Assembly (NCBI RefSeq): GCF_014805685.1
Contig: NC_060906.1
Span: 20,799,126-20,863,125, forward strand
DNA length: 64,000 nt
Source of the DNA: Silurus meridionalis
Taxonomy: Eukaryota; Chordata; Actinopteri; Siluriformes; Siluridae
Reading direction: 5' to 3'
Shown: in pieces, positions 24,974 to 36,583 of the stretch
Numbering within the stretch: the stretch's first letter is position 1
Layout of the letters: each line of letters begins with the position of its first letter
Notes under the pieces: model-generated
What the model was told of the DNA's origin: nothing
What the model saw: only the letters and a program-made list of their open reading frames with translations
Database searches by the model: none
Program-made: the position numbers and the translations under genes

Positions 24974-25112
24974 CAGTGGTTCATAACCTTGTTGGAGGTA
25001 CTGACCCCCACCAGTTTCATATGCGCATCCATATGTCTTGACCTCCGCCGAACCCCTGAGACTGACTCACTGCACCCCTGGGGTTCGATCGAACCCAGGT
25101 TAAGAACCACTG
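24974..25112. mobile_element. hAT MITE, 139 bp, with perfect 8-bp target duplication
   Basis: It begins CAGTGGTTCATAACCTTG and ends AGGTTAAGAACCACTG, a hAT-type inverted end. ATCTAATG is repeated exactly on both sides (24,966-24,973 and 25,113-25,120). The interior carries GGGTTCGATCGAACCC and a CCGCCGAACCCCTGAGACTG segment. The same family, in longer form, begins at 56,726. Confidence 0.92.
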
Positions 25113-25369
25113 ATCTAATGTCTCCTGAGGTCACAATATAAGTTAAAATCACACTTTAAAGTCAAACTTCAACTGGAGCTACATAAAGTCAAAAGTCAAT
25201 CCCTTTCCCTTCTTCTAAAAAATATAATTCAAATCTATAAATTTTTATTTGCAGCATCCTTCTAATGATGCATATTGTTCAAGAGAAGCATTACAGAGAT
25301 ATAGAGGTTTTAAAGTTGTCTAAAAGTATGTATCAGTTTAGTGCCTATATGTTTTTTCCTTATAAGTGT

Positions 25370-25466
25370 AAGTTGATCCCTAATGAGACTAAGCCAGTGG
25401 TCACTGTGGCCAGAAAAACTCCCTGAGATGGCATGAGGAAGTAACCTTGAGGAACCAGATTTAAAA
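25370..25466 (+). repeat. Interspersed repeat (17,258 family) fragment
   Basis: CCCTAATGAGACTAAGCCAG, AAAAACTCCCTGAGATGG and GAAGTAACCTTGAGGAACC match the middle of the family. It runs directly into the telomere-like tract. Confidence 0.7.
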
Positions 25467-25488
25467 GGGTTAGGGTTAGGGTTAGGGT
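25467..25488 (+). repeat. Short interstitial telomere-like tract
   Basis: Three full GGGTTA units plus GGGT, 22 bp in all. It equals the vertebrate telomere repeat. Tracts this short are common internally and need not mark a former chromosome end. Confidence 0.9.
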
Positions 25489-25588
25489 CTGTATACTATG
25501 TTCATAGTACATATATATTCATCTGTATATTATGTTCATAGTACATATTTATGCATCTGTATATTATATTCATAGTACATACACATCT
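25488..25588 (+). repeat. 34-bp minisatellite, about three units
   Basis: Three successive units share TCTGTATATTATGTTCATAG followed by TACATAT-type spacers of slightly different length; the third is shorter. It follows the telomere-like tract without a gap. Confidence 0.85.
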
Positions 25589-25633
25589 GTAATTGACTGT
25601 TTATAGTCCTATAATACCATTTTTTTTAATTTA

Positions 25634-25981
25634 CAGTATTTTCCGGACTATAAGCCGCTACTTTTTTTCCACGCTTTGAACCCCGCGGCTTAAACAATGA
25701 AGCGGCTAATTTATGAATTTCTCCTGGGTTTTTCCCAGTTTCACAAACTTCAAGCCAAAAAACTGAGCGACATAACATTAGACCAATGAAATAAAATGAA
25801 ATTTATATGAGAATAAAACTCTTTATATTAAATCAGATGCGCTCCCACTGAATCGGGCCGCATCACATCATAAATATGGACGAGGTTCCTCTGACGTTTG
25901 ACCTGCCGCTCACTCGAATCTTTGTAAAATTCAGTGGGTGCGGATTATATTTGGGTGCGCTTAATAGTCCGGAAATTACGG
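25634..25981. mobile_element. TIR-bounded MITE with TA target duplication
   Basis: The left end CAGTATTTTCCGGACTATAA and the right end (minus strand CCGTAATTTCCGGACTATTA) are near-identical inverted repeats. TA flanks both sides (25,632-25,633 and 25,982-25,983). The 348-bp body has no frame of note. I recall this end from a widespread vertebrate DNA-element family but cannot assign the superfamily with certainty. The TA duplication favours Tc1/mariner/Tigger. Confidence 0.8.
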
Positions 25982-25983
25982 TA

Positions 25984-26155
25984 TTTAAATCATGTAAATA
26001 CTGTACATCCTGCACTTGCTGCTGTTGCACTCTGGTTGGACCCAAACTGCATTTCCTTGCCTTGTACTTGTACATGCGTAATGACAATAAAGTTGAATCT
26101 AATCTAATCTAATCTAATCTAATCTAATCTAATCTAATCTAATCTAATCTTATCT
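25984..26155 (+). mobile_element. LINE 3' tail with (AATCT)n
   Basis: ATCCTGCACTTGCTGCTG, GCATTTCCTTGCCTTGTACT and GACAATAAAGTTGAATCT form a 3' end common in teleost L2/CR1-type LINEs, followed by about 11 copies of the pentamer AATCT (26,094-26,152). The terminal pentamer array is typical of such tails. Only about 110 bp of element precedes it, so the copy is severely 5'-truncated. The clade assignment is from memory. Confidence 0.65.
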
Positions 26156-26159
26156 AAAA

Positions 26160-26214
26160 GGGGATCAACACAATATTAAACAGGTGGTCATAATGTTATG
26201 CCTGATCTGTGTAT
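26160..26214. mobile_element. Terminal fragment of a Tc1-like repeat
   Basis: ACAGGTGGTCATAATGTTAT followed by GCCTGATCTGTGTA matches the terminus of a teleost DNA-transposon family as I remember it. Only one end of about 55 bp is present. Confidence 0.55.
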
Positions 26215-26868
26215 GTTCTTGCTTCTATGTCTCTCATGTATTTGTGCTTTATTGACAATTCCTCCTTTCAGTTTTTTTCATGACAGTATAAAAACATACT
26301 TTTTTTTACATTTGACTAAGTATTTTATTTGGAAGTTCTTTGGTTCCCCACTAAAGTTGAAGCATTTTGTCTTTCGTAAAGAGAAACTGGACCAGACCGC
26401 ATTGACGAACAAGTGGTGTGTTTGGAGACAGCCACGAAATACTATAAAAAATTCATGTGGTCACTGGTGTAGGAGGGATATTACAGGCATGCAGTAGTTA
26501 GCTGAGGCATTGCGATAGGCATGCGTTAAAGACTGTGAGTGGTTTGACGAGGCTGAGTCTCAGAGTTAAAGTGGAACCCGGGTCTAATGACCTCTGTACC
26601 AATGAGTTTCATGTGCTACGCTCACCTTTGCATTATGCTAAGTGACAAGAAACAACATTGATAGCTGCTAATATTGAAGAGTTCAGATGTATTATTCATA
26701 AAGGCCCTGTTCAGGGCACTGGTTTTAAGGTCTTAAAACCTCCCCTTTACCATATTGTCCGTTTTGACAAAATAATGGATAGAGAGTAGATTTTAAACAT
26801 CCAAAACATCCACACACCGCACATGATTTTACACGTTTAATTCACATTTCTGATCATTAGCATTAGAC

Positions 26869-27191
26869 CAGGGTCACCAACCTTTTTAAAACTGAGAGCT
26901 ACTTCTTGGGTACCGATTAATGTGAAGGGCTACCAGTTTGATACACACAGTTTTCAGTTTGATCTGAAATAACAAATTTGCTCAATTTACCTTTTATTAT
27001 GTTATTATTATTAATTAATGATATTCATCTATGTGAAGACACTGATCATGTTAATGATTTATAAATCATAATAATTATCAACAATAATTTAACTAGGTAG
27101 TAAACAGCTATTTTTAGAAAAGGCCCACATTCTACTCATGTGATCCTTGCGGGCTACCAGGTACCCGCGGGCACCATGTTGGTGACCCCTG
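26869..27191. mobile_element. hAT MITE, 323 bp
   Basis: The left end CAGGGTCACCAACCTTTTTA and right end ATGTTGGTGACCCCTG are inverted. Flanks CATTAGAC (26,861-26,868) and CAATAGAC (27,192-27,199) agree at 7 of 8 bases, an 8-bp hAT-type target duplication with one substitution. The interior is AT-rich and non-coding. Confidence 0.88.
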
Positions 27192-27199
27192 CAATAGAC

Positions 27200-30100
27200 T
27201 GTATCGCGATGCAATGTTTTGAACATATTTGCATCAGTCCAAAATTATTTATTTATATATAATTACTGTGTTATACTTTTATTTTTTAGAATGTGACCAA
27301 TAATTTGTGACCAATATTTTCTATATAGATTGATTTCTCCTCGCTAAACTGTTTCTCAAGCACATTTTTTTCAGCACCACTGCTGCTACGTGCATATGAA
27401 GTCTTAAAAAACTACGGAGACTGAAGAGTGTCCTGAGATTCACACAGAATATAGATTAACATGGCAGAGGTAGAGCTGCATCTTCCTTAAACAGAACAGG
27501 AAAAATAGGCCTGTTTTTATTTCATCTTCATCTTTTTTTTCATTCACTACAAAGGCCTATTTGTGAAAGAACCATGCATTAGAAGTTAGAAGGCACTTAA
27601 GCAAATTTATGATTTGCTGTCTATCTGAATCAAAGAAATAAAAATCTGCACCATAATGAATTCCAGAGCATCATATTTTTTCCATTGCGTCATATTTCAT
27701 TGAATCGCACTGTGTTGAATCAAATCGAAATCGGATCACACTGCAGCGTAATGGGGTGAATCGTATCGGTTTCAGTTATGGAGATGCACATCTGTACTGG
27801 TGATGGTGGTCACTTTTTTTGAGGGCCTAACGGAGGAAATCTGTGGCTCTAGAAAAGGCATTTAATTCTTGTTACAGAAGTCGATTGCACAAATACAGTC
27901 AATGCTCAAGCCAATGAACATTGGACATTAAGGGCCGCTGTGCCAAAATATTTGGAATGAGCACATGGAAAAAAAAAAAAAAAAAGTATCAAGTTCCTGG
28001 TTTTTGGGTCATTCTGCTCCGGTCTCTCAGCCAAATGGTGAAAGTTTTGAAAGAAATAATAGATTTCAGGAGCTTTCACCAAAAACGACTCGTTTCGAGA
28101 CTACATTTGTTGACGAATTATCGTACGAGAATTGCAGTGAAATCAATTATCTCTTGTGACAGTCACATGCTAAATTCCCAGAAGGAGCTATATGCCTGTG
28201 TGGTTAAAACTGAAGCAGTCTCACATGGTTGAGAAGACAAACGGGAGCATGAAGGTCTCTTGTCAGTGTGAAGCAGCCAAAATTAGACTCTGGCTTAAAA
28301 TTTGAGTGAGAAAAGCTCCAAGGCAGGAAACGGTTCTTGTGTTTAAAGGCCACATGAAGTTGTGAGGCCTGTGTGTTACAGGAAAGGGCTCAGAGATGAC
28401 TTGAAGATTTGAGCTGTAATAGATTGTTCTCCATATGCAGATGTTTTATCCAAAGCCACAGTGGGAGGATGGCAATGGGAGAGGTATCAGCCAAATAGTA
28501 CCCCATACACCAATGTGTACATCATCTACACAGACTGTATCTTCTTCAGGGTGAATGGCTTGACTTTTTACAGTAGATAAAACGTTTTTGCACTCGCAGT
28601 AAACCAATTACTATTCAAATATTTTTCTTTGATCTAAAGGATAACTATATTATACTATTTTTTATCATATGTAGTCTAGTTGATTACTGGATTTTGATTG
28701 GCTGGTGCCTTCAAACCAGTGACTGCACATGTAAATCCAGTCAGTTGAATCACCAAAATATATGAATGTCCTGCCTTATAAACATTACAGTGGAAACATA
28801 CAGAGTGAGACAGACAAAATGGCAAAGACAAAGTAATTCACTTTCTCTTTCTCTTTCTCTCTACCTCTCTCTTTTTCTCCTCTATATCATTCTGTTCTTA
28901 TAGAAAACATTTTATTAGAATTAATTGACAAACAATTCTTTTGCCTGTCAAGTGACCGTGGATTAAACGAGATAATCCACAGCTAGTTGTGTGTTACATC
29001 ATTACACGATTGTAATGCAGAACGTGGCGGCAAAAAGTGGCACGCATTTTAATGATGAAGCCATAAATTATCTCGTTTATCCATTTTTACTTGAAAAAAG
29101 AAAAGAAAATGCAAAGAAAAGAATTCCATACTGTACATGACAAATATGTTTTCAATGTATATAGTAACAACTAATACAGGAATGATTTATTTCACTACCT
29201 ATATGTAGTCATAGGTTTTCCAAATGATGAACATTATTTTGTCCATCAGAAAGAAAAGGAAGTGCTGCTTCCACTGTTTATTCAATATCCTGAAACTCAA
29301 CACTAGACCATGCAAAGTAAGTAAATGTCAGCAGTTAGCATCGTCAATATATTGTTTCAGGAAAGTTATGATATTGAAAAGAAAAAAAAAAACATTAAAA
29401 AGGTTTTTTTAAGACATATGTTCCATATGCGTCTCTAAATTTGTGTGGCATAATCTACTATTCAATGCAGTGAGTGAGTGTGAGTTTGTTGCATCGGAGG
29501 AGCTCTCCAGGTTTTTTTTTTCTTCAACGAATCCAAGCAACGCATCGGCAAGGCAAGAAAAGAGCAGGCCATCACAGCCGAGCCAGACATGCTTTGTTTG
29601 CTTCTCACATCCAGTTCAATAAATGTCTCCTTCTCACCCAGGGAAAAAAAAGACCTTAGTAACTGCTGGAGAGCTAACAGCACACACAGGCCTTGTGAAT
29701 ACAAATGACTTCAGCTATCCTTCACCAAGTGTTGCAGAATTCCTCCATGCTCGGACATCACCATTAATGTTATAAACTATTTCTGAATATAAACCCTTTC
29801 TGAAGAACCTTCTCTTTCTGAGGAAATTTCGTGTCTGTCATTCAGGTTTTATGGCTGCCAGACATCTCCCTTTCTTTCTTTACCTATTCTTGCAGCACAT
29901 ATGTTGTCTTTCCACCTGCTCACACACATCCATAGATTGTTTTAAATGAAGGTTTAACAGGATACTTCTTACTTTTATGACTTATTTTCTTTTATATACC
30001 CTAATTCTCATTATATAGATACTTTGGAGATTTTTACTGTATATTATTAAATATATTTGAGTAACGCTGTGGATGAAGAAGCATTTTAAAGCACAATAAA

Positions 30101-30329
30101 TGCCATCATGAAGGAAGAATGCCAAGGTGAAAGGAGTATCCAGATTTATTGTATTGCTGGTGGATATTTCTTTTGGTTTTGTCTAACAAAATTGTACTTC
30201 CAGAGATTAATTCAATATATCGTTAGGGTTAAACCTTACCTAAGACTCTAAGTATACACACACAAAGAATCTGAAATTATATTGCAAATTTCAGTATTTG
30301 AATTTGATACATACATTTACATTTAAACA
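27200..30329. other. Low-copy stretch
   Basis: No gene is recognised in 3 kb. A pyrimidine-rich tract with CTTTCT units lies at about 28,838-28,880, and A runs at 27,967-27,984. Short frames at 27,921-28,232 and 29,462-29,704 overlap homopolymers and look non-coding. Confidence 0.5.
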
Positions 30330-30810
30330 TTTAGAAATCAATAAATAAATATATATATATATTTTTTAATAAAACAACTATATATGAAAAATGATTAAAT
30401 ACATAATAAAATATTATTATAATAAATAATTCCTAATTGAACAATCTGCCAAAAATAATTGTCAATAATTAAAAAAATATTATATTCAATTATTTGTTAT
30501 AAAATAAAGGAATACTTTTTAAGAATGTGATCTGCCAATCAAAACCAAATAATAAAAAAAATGATTTAAAAAATATATTAAATAATTCTTAATGAAATAA
30601 TCTGGCAACAATATATATAATCTATAATATATATAAATATGTAGAGAAATAAACACAATATTATATTTAATAATTCTTAATAAAACAATATGCCAATAAA
30701 AATGTTAAGTAAATAATATAAAATATCATATTATATAATTTGTAATAATAATTATCCACCAGTACAATAAGACAATCAATCAAACAAACAAACAAACAAA
30801 CAAACAAATG
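30330..30810. repeat. Very AT-rich segment ending in (CAAA)n
   Basis: A block of more than 80% A+T with many ATATAT and AATAAT motifs and loosely repeated pieces (AATAATTCTTAATAAA-type, near 30,590 and 30,668). It closes with about seven CAAA units at 30,779-30,807. Confidence 0.7.
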
Positions 30811-31219
30811 AACAACAGTTTTTAGGTCTAGGTTAAAAAAATTAAACCCCTCAATCCCCAAAAGTGAATATTTTCCAATGTTTTCTAACAATGATCTTTC
30901 AAAATATATTCAGAACAACTAACTTGTTTTTCAGACATTCTACAATGTTAAAGGTGACAATAAAGAGATAAGAGAAGTATAAATCTCAACACTAAAACTG
31001 CCCACAACTAATTTATTTTCCCATAACACCATGCCCATAACAGCACAGGTTATTATTACTTCCATGTGACCTAAGAAACTGTATAGAATCATCTAAATAC
31101 TTGTAAAAACACTACAATTATTCTCTATGAGCTCGGCTTTTAGAGCGTATTATAATATTTGCACTAAACTAACCTCCATCTTTCGGCTTCAGCGATTCAT
31201 TAACATAATAGTAACAGAG

Positions 31220-33700
31220 ATGGTTTGTTTCCTCCAGGCTTCTCTTCTCCATGGCACATAACCACACATCACACCGAGGGCCAAACTTCTCTCACCTTCA
31301 TGTTACGCATTCTTGGGCTAAGTTTAGATCAGAGAGAGCGAGAACTCGCACTTTGCTTGAGACAAGATGAGAATCAAAGCTCATCCTTAAATTTTTATGA
31401 GATGAAACAAGACCAATCAAGCGTTTGCGCTTTATTTTTAGCGCCTGGCAATGTGTTCTACTTATTACTGTTGTACAATTATTATCCTGGTGAGAGTTGG
31501 GAAAAAAAGCAACATGGGTGGACTTGGTAACCTCTTCAGTCGTGCTAAATAGGCTGCACGCAGTCTGATGTGAAACAGCCCGACCTCCAGGTCCAGACAT
31601 TCTTCCTCCAGAACAGATTTTTCAGAGTGTGTTTTCTCTTGCCTCCTAGAAGACGTGGTGATGTCGGAGGTGCTGAAATACTTTGCATTGTCATGTGTTG
31701 TACAGATGTTGGGTGTAGGAGGCAGCACTCGTGGCCTAGTGGAAGAATTAAAGCCTGCTAGGCGGAGGCCAGGGAGAAAAGCATTAGAGAAATAACGGCG
31801 GTGTGCCTGTAATGCAAAAACCATTCGGTTCAGAGACCTGCCCCGCTTATTATTTGCGTTCGCGTATAGATTACAGGCTTGCGGGCTCTAACCGCTCCGG
31901 ACAGCCGAGTTTACCGTTTCTCTCACGCACCTTGTGTTTCCTTTCGGGGTGTTCAAGTGGCGTTGAGAAGCTTGCAAGCCTCGAGAAAAAAAGAAAACCT
32001 GAAATGCCTTCTGAACTAGAACCTTGCCACTTAATTGGATAATTCAGTAAATATTTTGGGCACCGTTTCAGTGCCAAGGAAACACGTTAACTTTGATTAC
32101 ACAGACAATTTTGTGTTTAGACACCTGCTGTTTGGAGGTTGGGGTGGTGCACGCCTTACAGGGCCAGAAACCCAGACAGACTGCCCTCCCCTTCCCCTGT
32201 CTTTGCCACACGGGCAACTGGGATGAATCTGCACCGGAGCCCAGACGCAATGCTCTGTGAAGTGTAATTGTACTGTTTATTTTCCTAGCTGTGTTTTCGT
32301 ACAGAAAAAATATGTAAATGTTTACACGTACACGGCCGCTGAGAAGGTAGTCCCTCCCTTTCCAGCTGTTCCCTTGCAAGGCTTACTTTTGCATAAGTTT
32401 TTTTTTTTTTTTTTTGTGAAAGTCGCACCACGATCTGTTCCTGATGCCTGGAAGCGAGCGTAGCGTCTAGCGTTGCACGTTAGGGCTAAATCAGTCCTGC
32501 ATCGCAGTGAGCAAAGGAATTAGAGCAATTACACGCTCCTCGACTAGGCGAGCTGCTTAACGCTGAGGCGAACCAGAGGTTAGACATCCGTCTGAGTGGA
32601 ACACACTCGAAACACAGGAGCCATATCTCTGCTTGTGTTCAAACTCGAGGTGGAGGCACACAAGATGTCCTCATTGCTCTCAAACACACAGCTGTCTGCC
32701 TGAGCTCTGGCTGTCAAACTCGAGCATGTTTTCCACTCACACTGACGGGCTAATTGAACATTGTGATGTTGACCAGCCACCATGAACGGTTATGGATTGT
32801 TTCTGGTGGTTTTAGTACGTTTACAGAGTGCTCAATTAAACTCCGGGGATTGGATACTCACCAGCGTGTACGCATTAGGCATCCGTTCTTCTAAAACCTG
32901 CCTACGTCGACAAGATAATGATGTTATCTTGACAGAGGGAAAGGAACATTTTGTGGGTAAACATACCCAGCCATTTTTAACAGGAAGTTTATTGATGGTA
33001 CGATCGGCCGGATTATTTGTCAGAACGTGAAGGAAAAAGAACACCACAATCCGCATCGGCGAGAGAGGTCGGCATGGGGTCGGAAAAAGTTCCTGTCCCT
33101 TTTGCAGCATATGGTTACAGGCAAAAGACAAAAACTGTTTCCCCCTCGTTCACCTCCTCTCACTCTTTCTCACATCATATTCAAGAGTGTATCATCTCAC
33201 CACGGGAAGATCAGATTGTGAATTAATGTATTAAAGCAATTACATGCACGCGAAGGGAAAGAAAAAAGGATGACACGCCGGTCATTTCTCATCTGCAGAT
33301 CAAAAAACAAGCAAAGAAAAAGACATTAAAAATGGACAAATTGTTATAATTAACCAAGCAGAACATGACCCCTGTCTGAGGACATGGTAAAACAGAAAGC
33401 AAAGTGATCCATCGGCGATTGCCGTGATGAGTTCCCCTAAAAACGTTTGGCTAACGCGCCGCCCGCTTAGCGAAGGGTCCCATTGCAGAAGTGCAAACAT
33501 CTGGTGTGTTGCGTGGCAGTGAAATACAGCGCTGACCTCTCCCTCTTCCTCTCCTGTCGAGTGAAAACAAACACTACTCCCATGTTTTCAGCCGGTGTGA
33601 CTGAGCCAGTGGTGGCGTGCCTTCGAGGCCTTCAGCGGATCACACCATGTGCGTCCATGACGTCTTTGCGTTCCCCGAATTAGCTGTTAGAGGGTCAGTG
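31220..33700. other. GC- and CpG-richer low-copy block, candidate regulatory region
   Basis: Compared with its flanks, this 2.5 kb holds more CpG and almost no recognisable transposon sequence. Many short overlapping frames exist on both strands, the normal result of higher GC. One frame at 32,782-33,030 starts in a strong context (GCCACCATGA) with a hydrophobic beginning (MNGYGLFLVVLV), but it has no family match that I can see. An undetected promoter, exon or enhancer is possible; nothing here proves it. Confidence 0.35.
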
Positions 33701-34021
33701 GTGCACGCTGTTTATTGATTCGGAGCATAGTGAGTGCTTCAGGAATGGAGTGTTATGTACTGTAGGTCCCTACTTGACTGCAAGGCTACAATACAATTAG
33801 ATAAATATAGATACCAGTAGAAACTCTTAACAAAATTGAGAATTAATGATGCACATGTTTGCATGAGAATCGCAGAAAGTGATATTTTCTAATATTATGT
33901 AATATGTATATTATTATATGTATATATTAAGACCATCATGCATATACAGACAAAGAGATTCACTTGATATTCACATAAAAAGATCAGAATTGGGGAAAAA
34001 TAAAAGGTAATCTCTGAGTGT

Positions 34022-34090
34022 GGAAGGGTTGATGATGCCAGACAGGCTGGTTTGAATATTTCAGAAACTGCTGTAATTCCTAAATAAAAA
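34022..34090 (+). repeat. Fragment of a DNA-transposon-like repeat
   Basis: GATGCCAGACAGGCTGGTTT followed by GAATATTTCAGAAACTGCTG matches the cores at 3.86 and 44.56 kb. Confidence 0.6.
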
Positions 34091-34734
34091 CATTTCCACA
34101 TCGTTTTGGCTATTTATCTTTTCTTAAAGTAGAGATGTCAAAGTTTATTACTGCCAGAAGAACTACATTTCAGTAGAAACCTGATTTTTCTCCCTCCAGA
34201 TTCAGCTACAGAATGTTCCATCCTTACATGGAGAAAATTCTTTTATTTTTTTCCAGGTATCTTTGGAGGGCAAACATTTAAATCTTACCACACAATTTCA
34301 TGTTTTGGATTTGTTTTATTTCTTGACTTAGTACCTTGCAAAATCCACCCTCTTCAAGTTGCTGCTTTAAATGCCTTCTTTTTAATTCATAATTGCTCAG
34401 TATACTATGTACAGGCATGGACAATATGGACAAAATATTAATGCTTAAATTATAGTAATTTTTCAAAAATTAAAATCAAAATTTCAAAAACCTAAACTAC
34501 ACCATGGTCAAAATTTCTCAAGAGATGCAATATAAAGCTAATATGTTTGTTTGTAGGAATTTGGCATATGTAGACTCTCTTAAGTGTTCTTTTTAAGTAG
34601 CCAGATTGCCTGAAGGTTAAAATACCTCCTGAGTCTTTCTCTGTTGGTGCTCAGAATCCAACAGCACTTTTTTTTTATCATTATATTGAGCTATTAGATG
34701 TGTTTCTCATGACAAGTTTCACATGAAGTTTCTC

Positions 34735-34910
34735 TCAGGTTCTCCTGTTTCCTCCCACCTCTCAAATATATTCCAGTTAGTGGATTTGCTGCACTAAATT
34801 ACCCCTAGGTGTAAATTATCTAAGTGCTTTGTAATAAGATGGCCTCCCATTCAGGGTCTATTCATGCATTTCTCATGGTGTTCTTGGGGCTGGCTAGAAA
34901 TTTAGTTGGC
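34735..34910 (+). repeat. Decayed interspersed repeat with GTTTCCTCCCACCT motif
   Basis: CCTGTTTCCTCCCACCTCTC, CACTAAATTACCCCTAGGTG and GCCTCCCATTCAGGGTCTAT match, from memory, a common teleost LINE/SINE-related repeat. It is diverged and non-coding. Confidence 0.55.
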
Positions 34911-34984
34911 CCTGAACAAAAGTACCCATCAGTTATAATGCCATAATGCCATCATAATATTATAATGTCACTTGCCCTTCTAAG

Positions 34985-35225
34985 TTTATTCCTAATAAGC
35001 AAGCCAATGGTAATAATAGCAGACATGGAAGAAGATGTTATGAGGAGGAAATCTTGAGAGGAACCACACTCAAAATGGAACATCATCTGGGTGGCACCAA
35101 ATATTCATTCATCATAGCTGTATCACTGTTGAGGTTAACAACTGTTCACTGATGAAGACTTGAATGCAAAACTGTTCATGACAATGGTAATCCTAAGCCA
35201 CCGTAGCAAATTGTTTAAATGAATT
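34985..35225 (+). repeat. Interspersed repeat (17,258 family)
   Basis: Contains GAGGAGGAAATCTTGAGAGG, CATCATCTGGGTGGCACC and CAACTGTTCACTGATGAAGA, matching the middle and right part of the family. The left end is decayed. Confidence 0.65.
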
Positions 35226-35324
35226 ACAGTCCCAGGCCAATTTTATGGTTCTTGAATTTAACCCTCCATAGTAACCTCATGCATCTTTCAGCTGTTCATG
35301 TAGAACCATCCTCAACTGCAGCAC

Positions 35325-35579
35325 GTGACAAAACTCCACTCAGAAGTAGGAAGTCCGGATAAATCCAGCAAATCCAGAAAGAAAAAAGAGGATCCTATTA
35401 ATCAAATACTTTGTAAGACAACTTCTGTGGTGTTCCATTTTATTAAAAAATGGATCCCCATTGTCATTAAGGCTGCTATCACTTGTCATTATATAAGTTT
35501 TGGAACAGAATTAATACAAAAAGTTGCTCTAACACTCATAGTCGGCTCAGTGATCTGTGTAATTCAGAGCAGGATATAA
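35325..35579 (+). CDS. Unrecognised open frame, basic then hydrophobic
   Basis: An 84-codon frame with a lysine/serine-rich start (DKSSKSRKKKEDP) followed by IPIVIKAAITCHYISF and VALTLIVGSVICVI, which could be membrane-associated. No family is recognised, no clear splice acceptor or Kozak context was found, and the sequence lies beside repeat 34,985-35,225. It is probably chance. Confidence 0.12.
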   Translation: MTKLHSEVGSPDKSSKSRKKKEDPINQILCKTTSVVFHFIKKWIPIVIKAAITCHYISFGTELIQKVALTLIVGSVICVIQSRI

Positions 35580-36250
35580 GACATTAAAGGTGTTACTGGA
35601 ACTCGGCATTTTGTGGTCATCCCACTTTGATTAGCTGAGTTACTGAAAATTTGATTTGATGCTCCACACATGCATTGTAATGAGAATATTAGATCCAGAT
35701 GGAGCCAGCACTTTGCACGGATGAGGACATTTTCTGAGATGTTGTGTTAGGAATGCTTTCTTGTCAAATACTTTGGCTTGATTAAGAGTTTAAATATTAA
35801 CAGGGCCAGCTGGTATAACTGGGCCAGCCCTCCCTCTCTTTTAAGGAATAAATACACTTAAGGAATACTTTTTTTTTTATAAATATCTTTGGTTTGGACT
35901 TAGTTTTTCTTCTCCTCTTTCTCTATCTTCTTCTTATTAGATGTATTTGTAATTTTTTTTTTTTTAAACAAATGTAAATTGTAAATTAATGCTAAGGAGT
36001 TGAGACTGGGGTTGATTTCTTTCTAACCCTAACTATACATTCATGTAGCTTATCATTTGTGGCTAATTTATTCAATCCTGGCTTCCTCCATTAACAAGAA
36101 ATAAAGCAAATTGTGGCTCGAAAGAACAGCAGTTTAAATCACAGGCCCACCAAGCGGCCACTCCTGTGCCCTTGAGCAAGTCCTCAGCTATACAGTATAA
36201 ATGCGATAATTGTATTTAATTGTCTTGATTATTGACTTTTGATATCAGGT

Positions 36251-36325
36251 TCCCTGGTGGTCTAGTGGTTAGGATTCAGCGCTCTCACTGCCACGGCCAA
36301 TGAACAATCTCCGGTCAGGGAACCA
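36251..36325 (+). tRNA. tRNA-Glu(CTC)-like pseudogene or SINE head, with CCA
   Basis: The first 48 bases follow eukaryotic tRNA-Glu closely (TCCCTGGTGGTCTAGTGGTT, anticodon CTC at 36,284-36,286), and TCAGGGAA closes the acceptor stem, giving the standard 72 nt. The T-arm is replaced by unrelated bases (AATGAACAATCT), destroying the B box. CCA follows directly at 36,323-36,325; nuclear tRNA genes do not encode it. The sequence runs into an RTE-type tail. It is therefore more likely a retroposed tRNA or SINE head than a working gene. Confidence 0.7.
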
Positions 36326-36510
36326 ACCCCAACCATTAGGGTTGCACAAGCCAGTGCACTCTTAGTGCCAGTCCCAAGCTTGGATAAATGGGGAAGGTTG
36401 CATTAGGAAGGGCATCCAGCGTAAAACATGTGCCAAATCAAACATGCAGATCACAAATACGGATGATCCGCTGTGGCGACCCCTAATGGGAGAAACCGAA
36501 AGAAAGTTTA
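36326..36510 (+). mobile_element. RTE-type 3' tail fused to the tRNA-Glu-like head
   Basis: TGGGGAAGGTTGCATTAGGA, AGGGCATCCAGCGTAAAACA and GGCGACCCCTAATGGGAG form the 3' tail of RTE LINEs as I recall it. The last motif also ends the RTE copy at 37,205-37,570. With the tRNA-like head it makes a SINE-like composite of about 260 bp, presumably copied by RTE machinery. Confidence 0.7.
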
Positions 36511-36583
36511 TTGACTTTTGATATCAATTACTGATTGATACAATCTGTAGATAAAGCAGTCAATAAACAGTAGGACAGAGGAG

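Noticed and set aside
25467..25488. Evidence of a chromosome end or fusion
   Set aside because: Only 22 bp of telomere-like repeat with ordinary flanks; too short to support this.
31725..31765. A tRNA-like A box (GTGGCCTAGTGG)
   Set aside because: No matching B box or cloverleaf was seen in the following 80 bp.
36251..36325. A functional tRNA-Glu gene
   Set aside because: The T-arm and B box are destroyed and the sequence runs into a retroposon tail.
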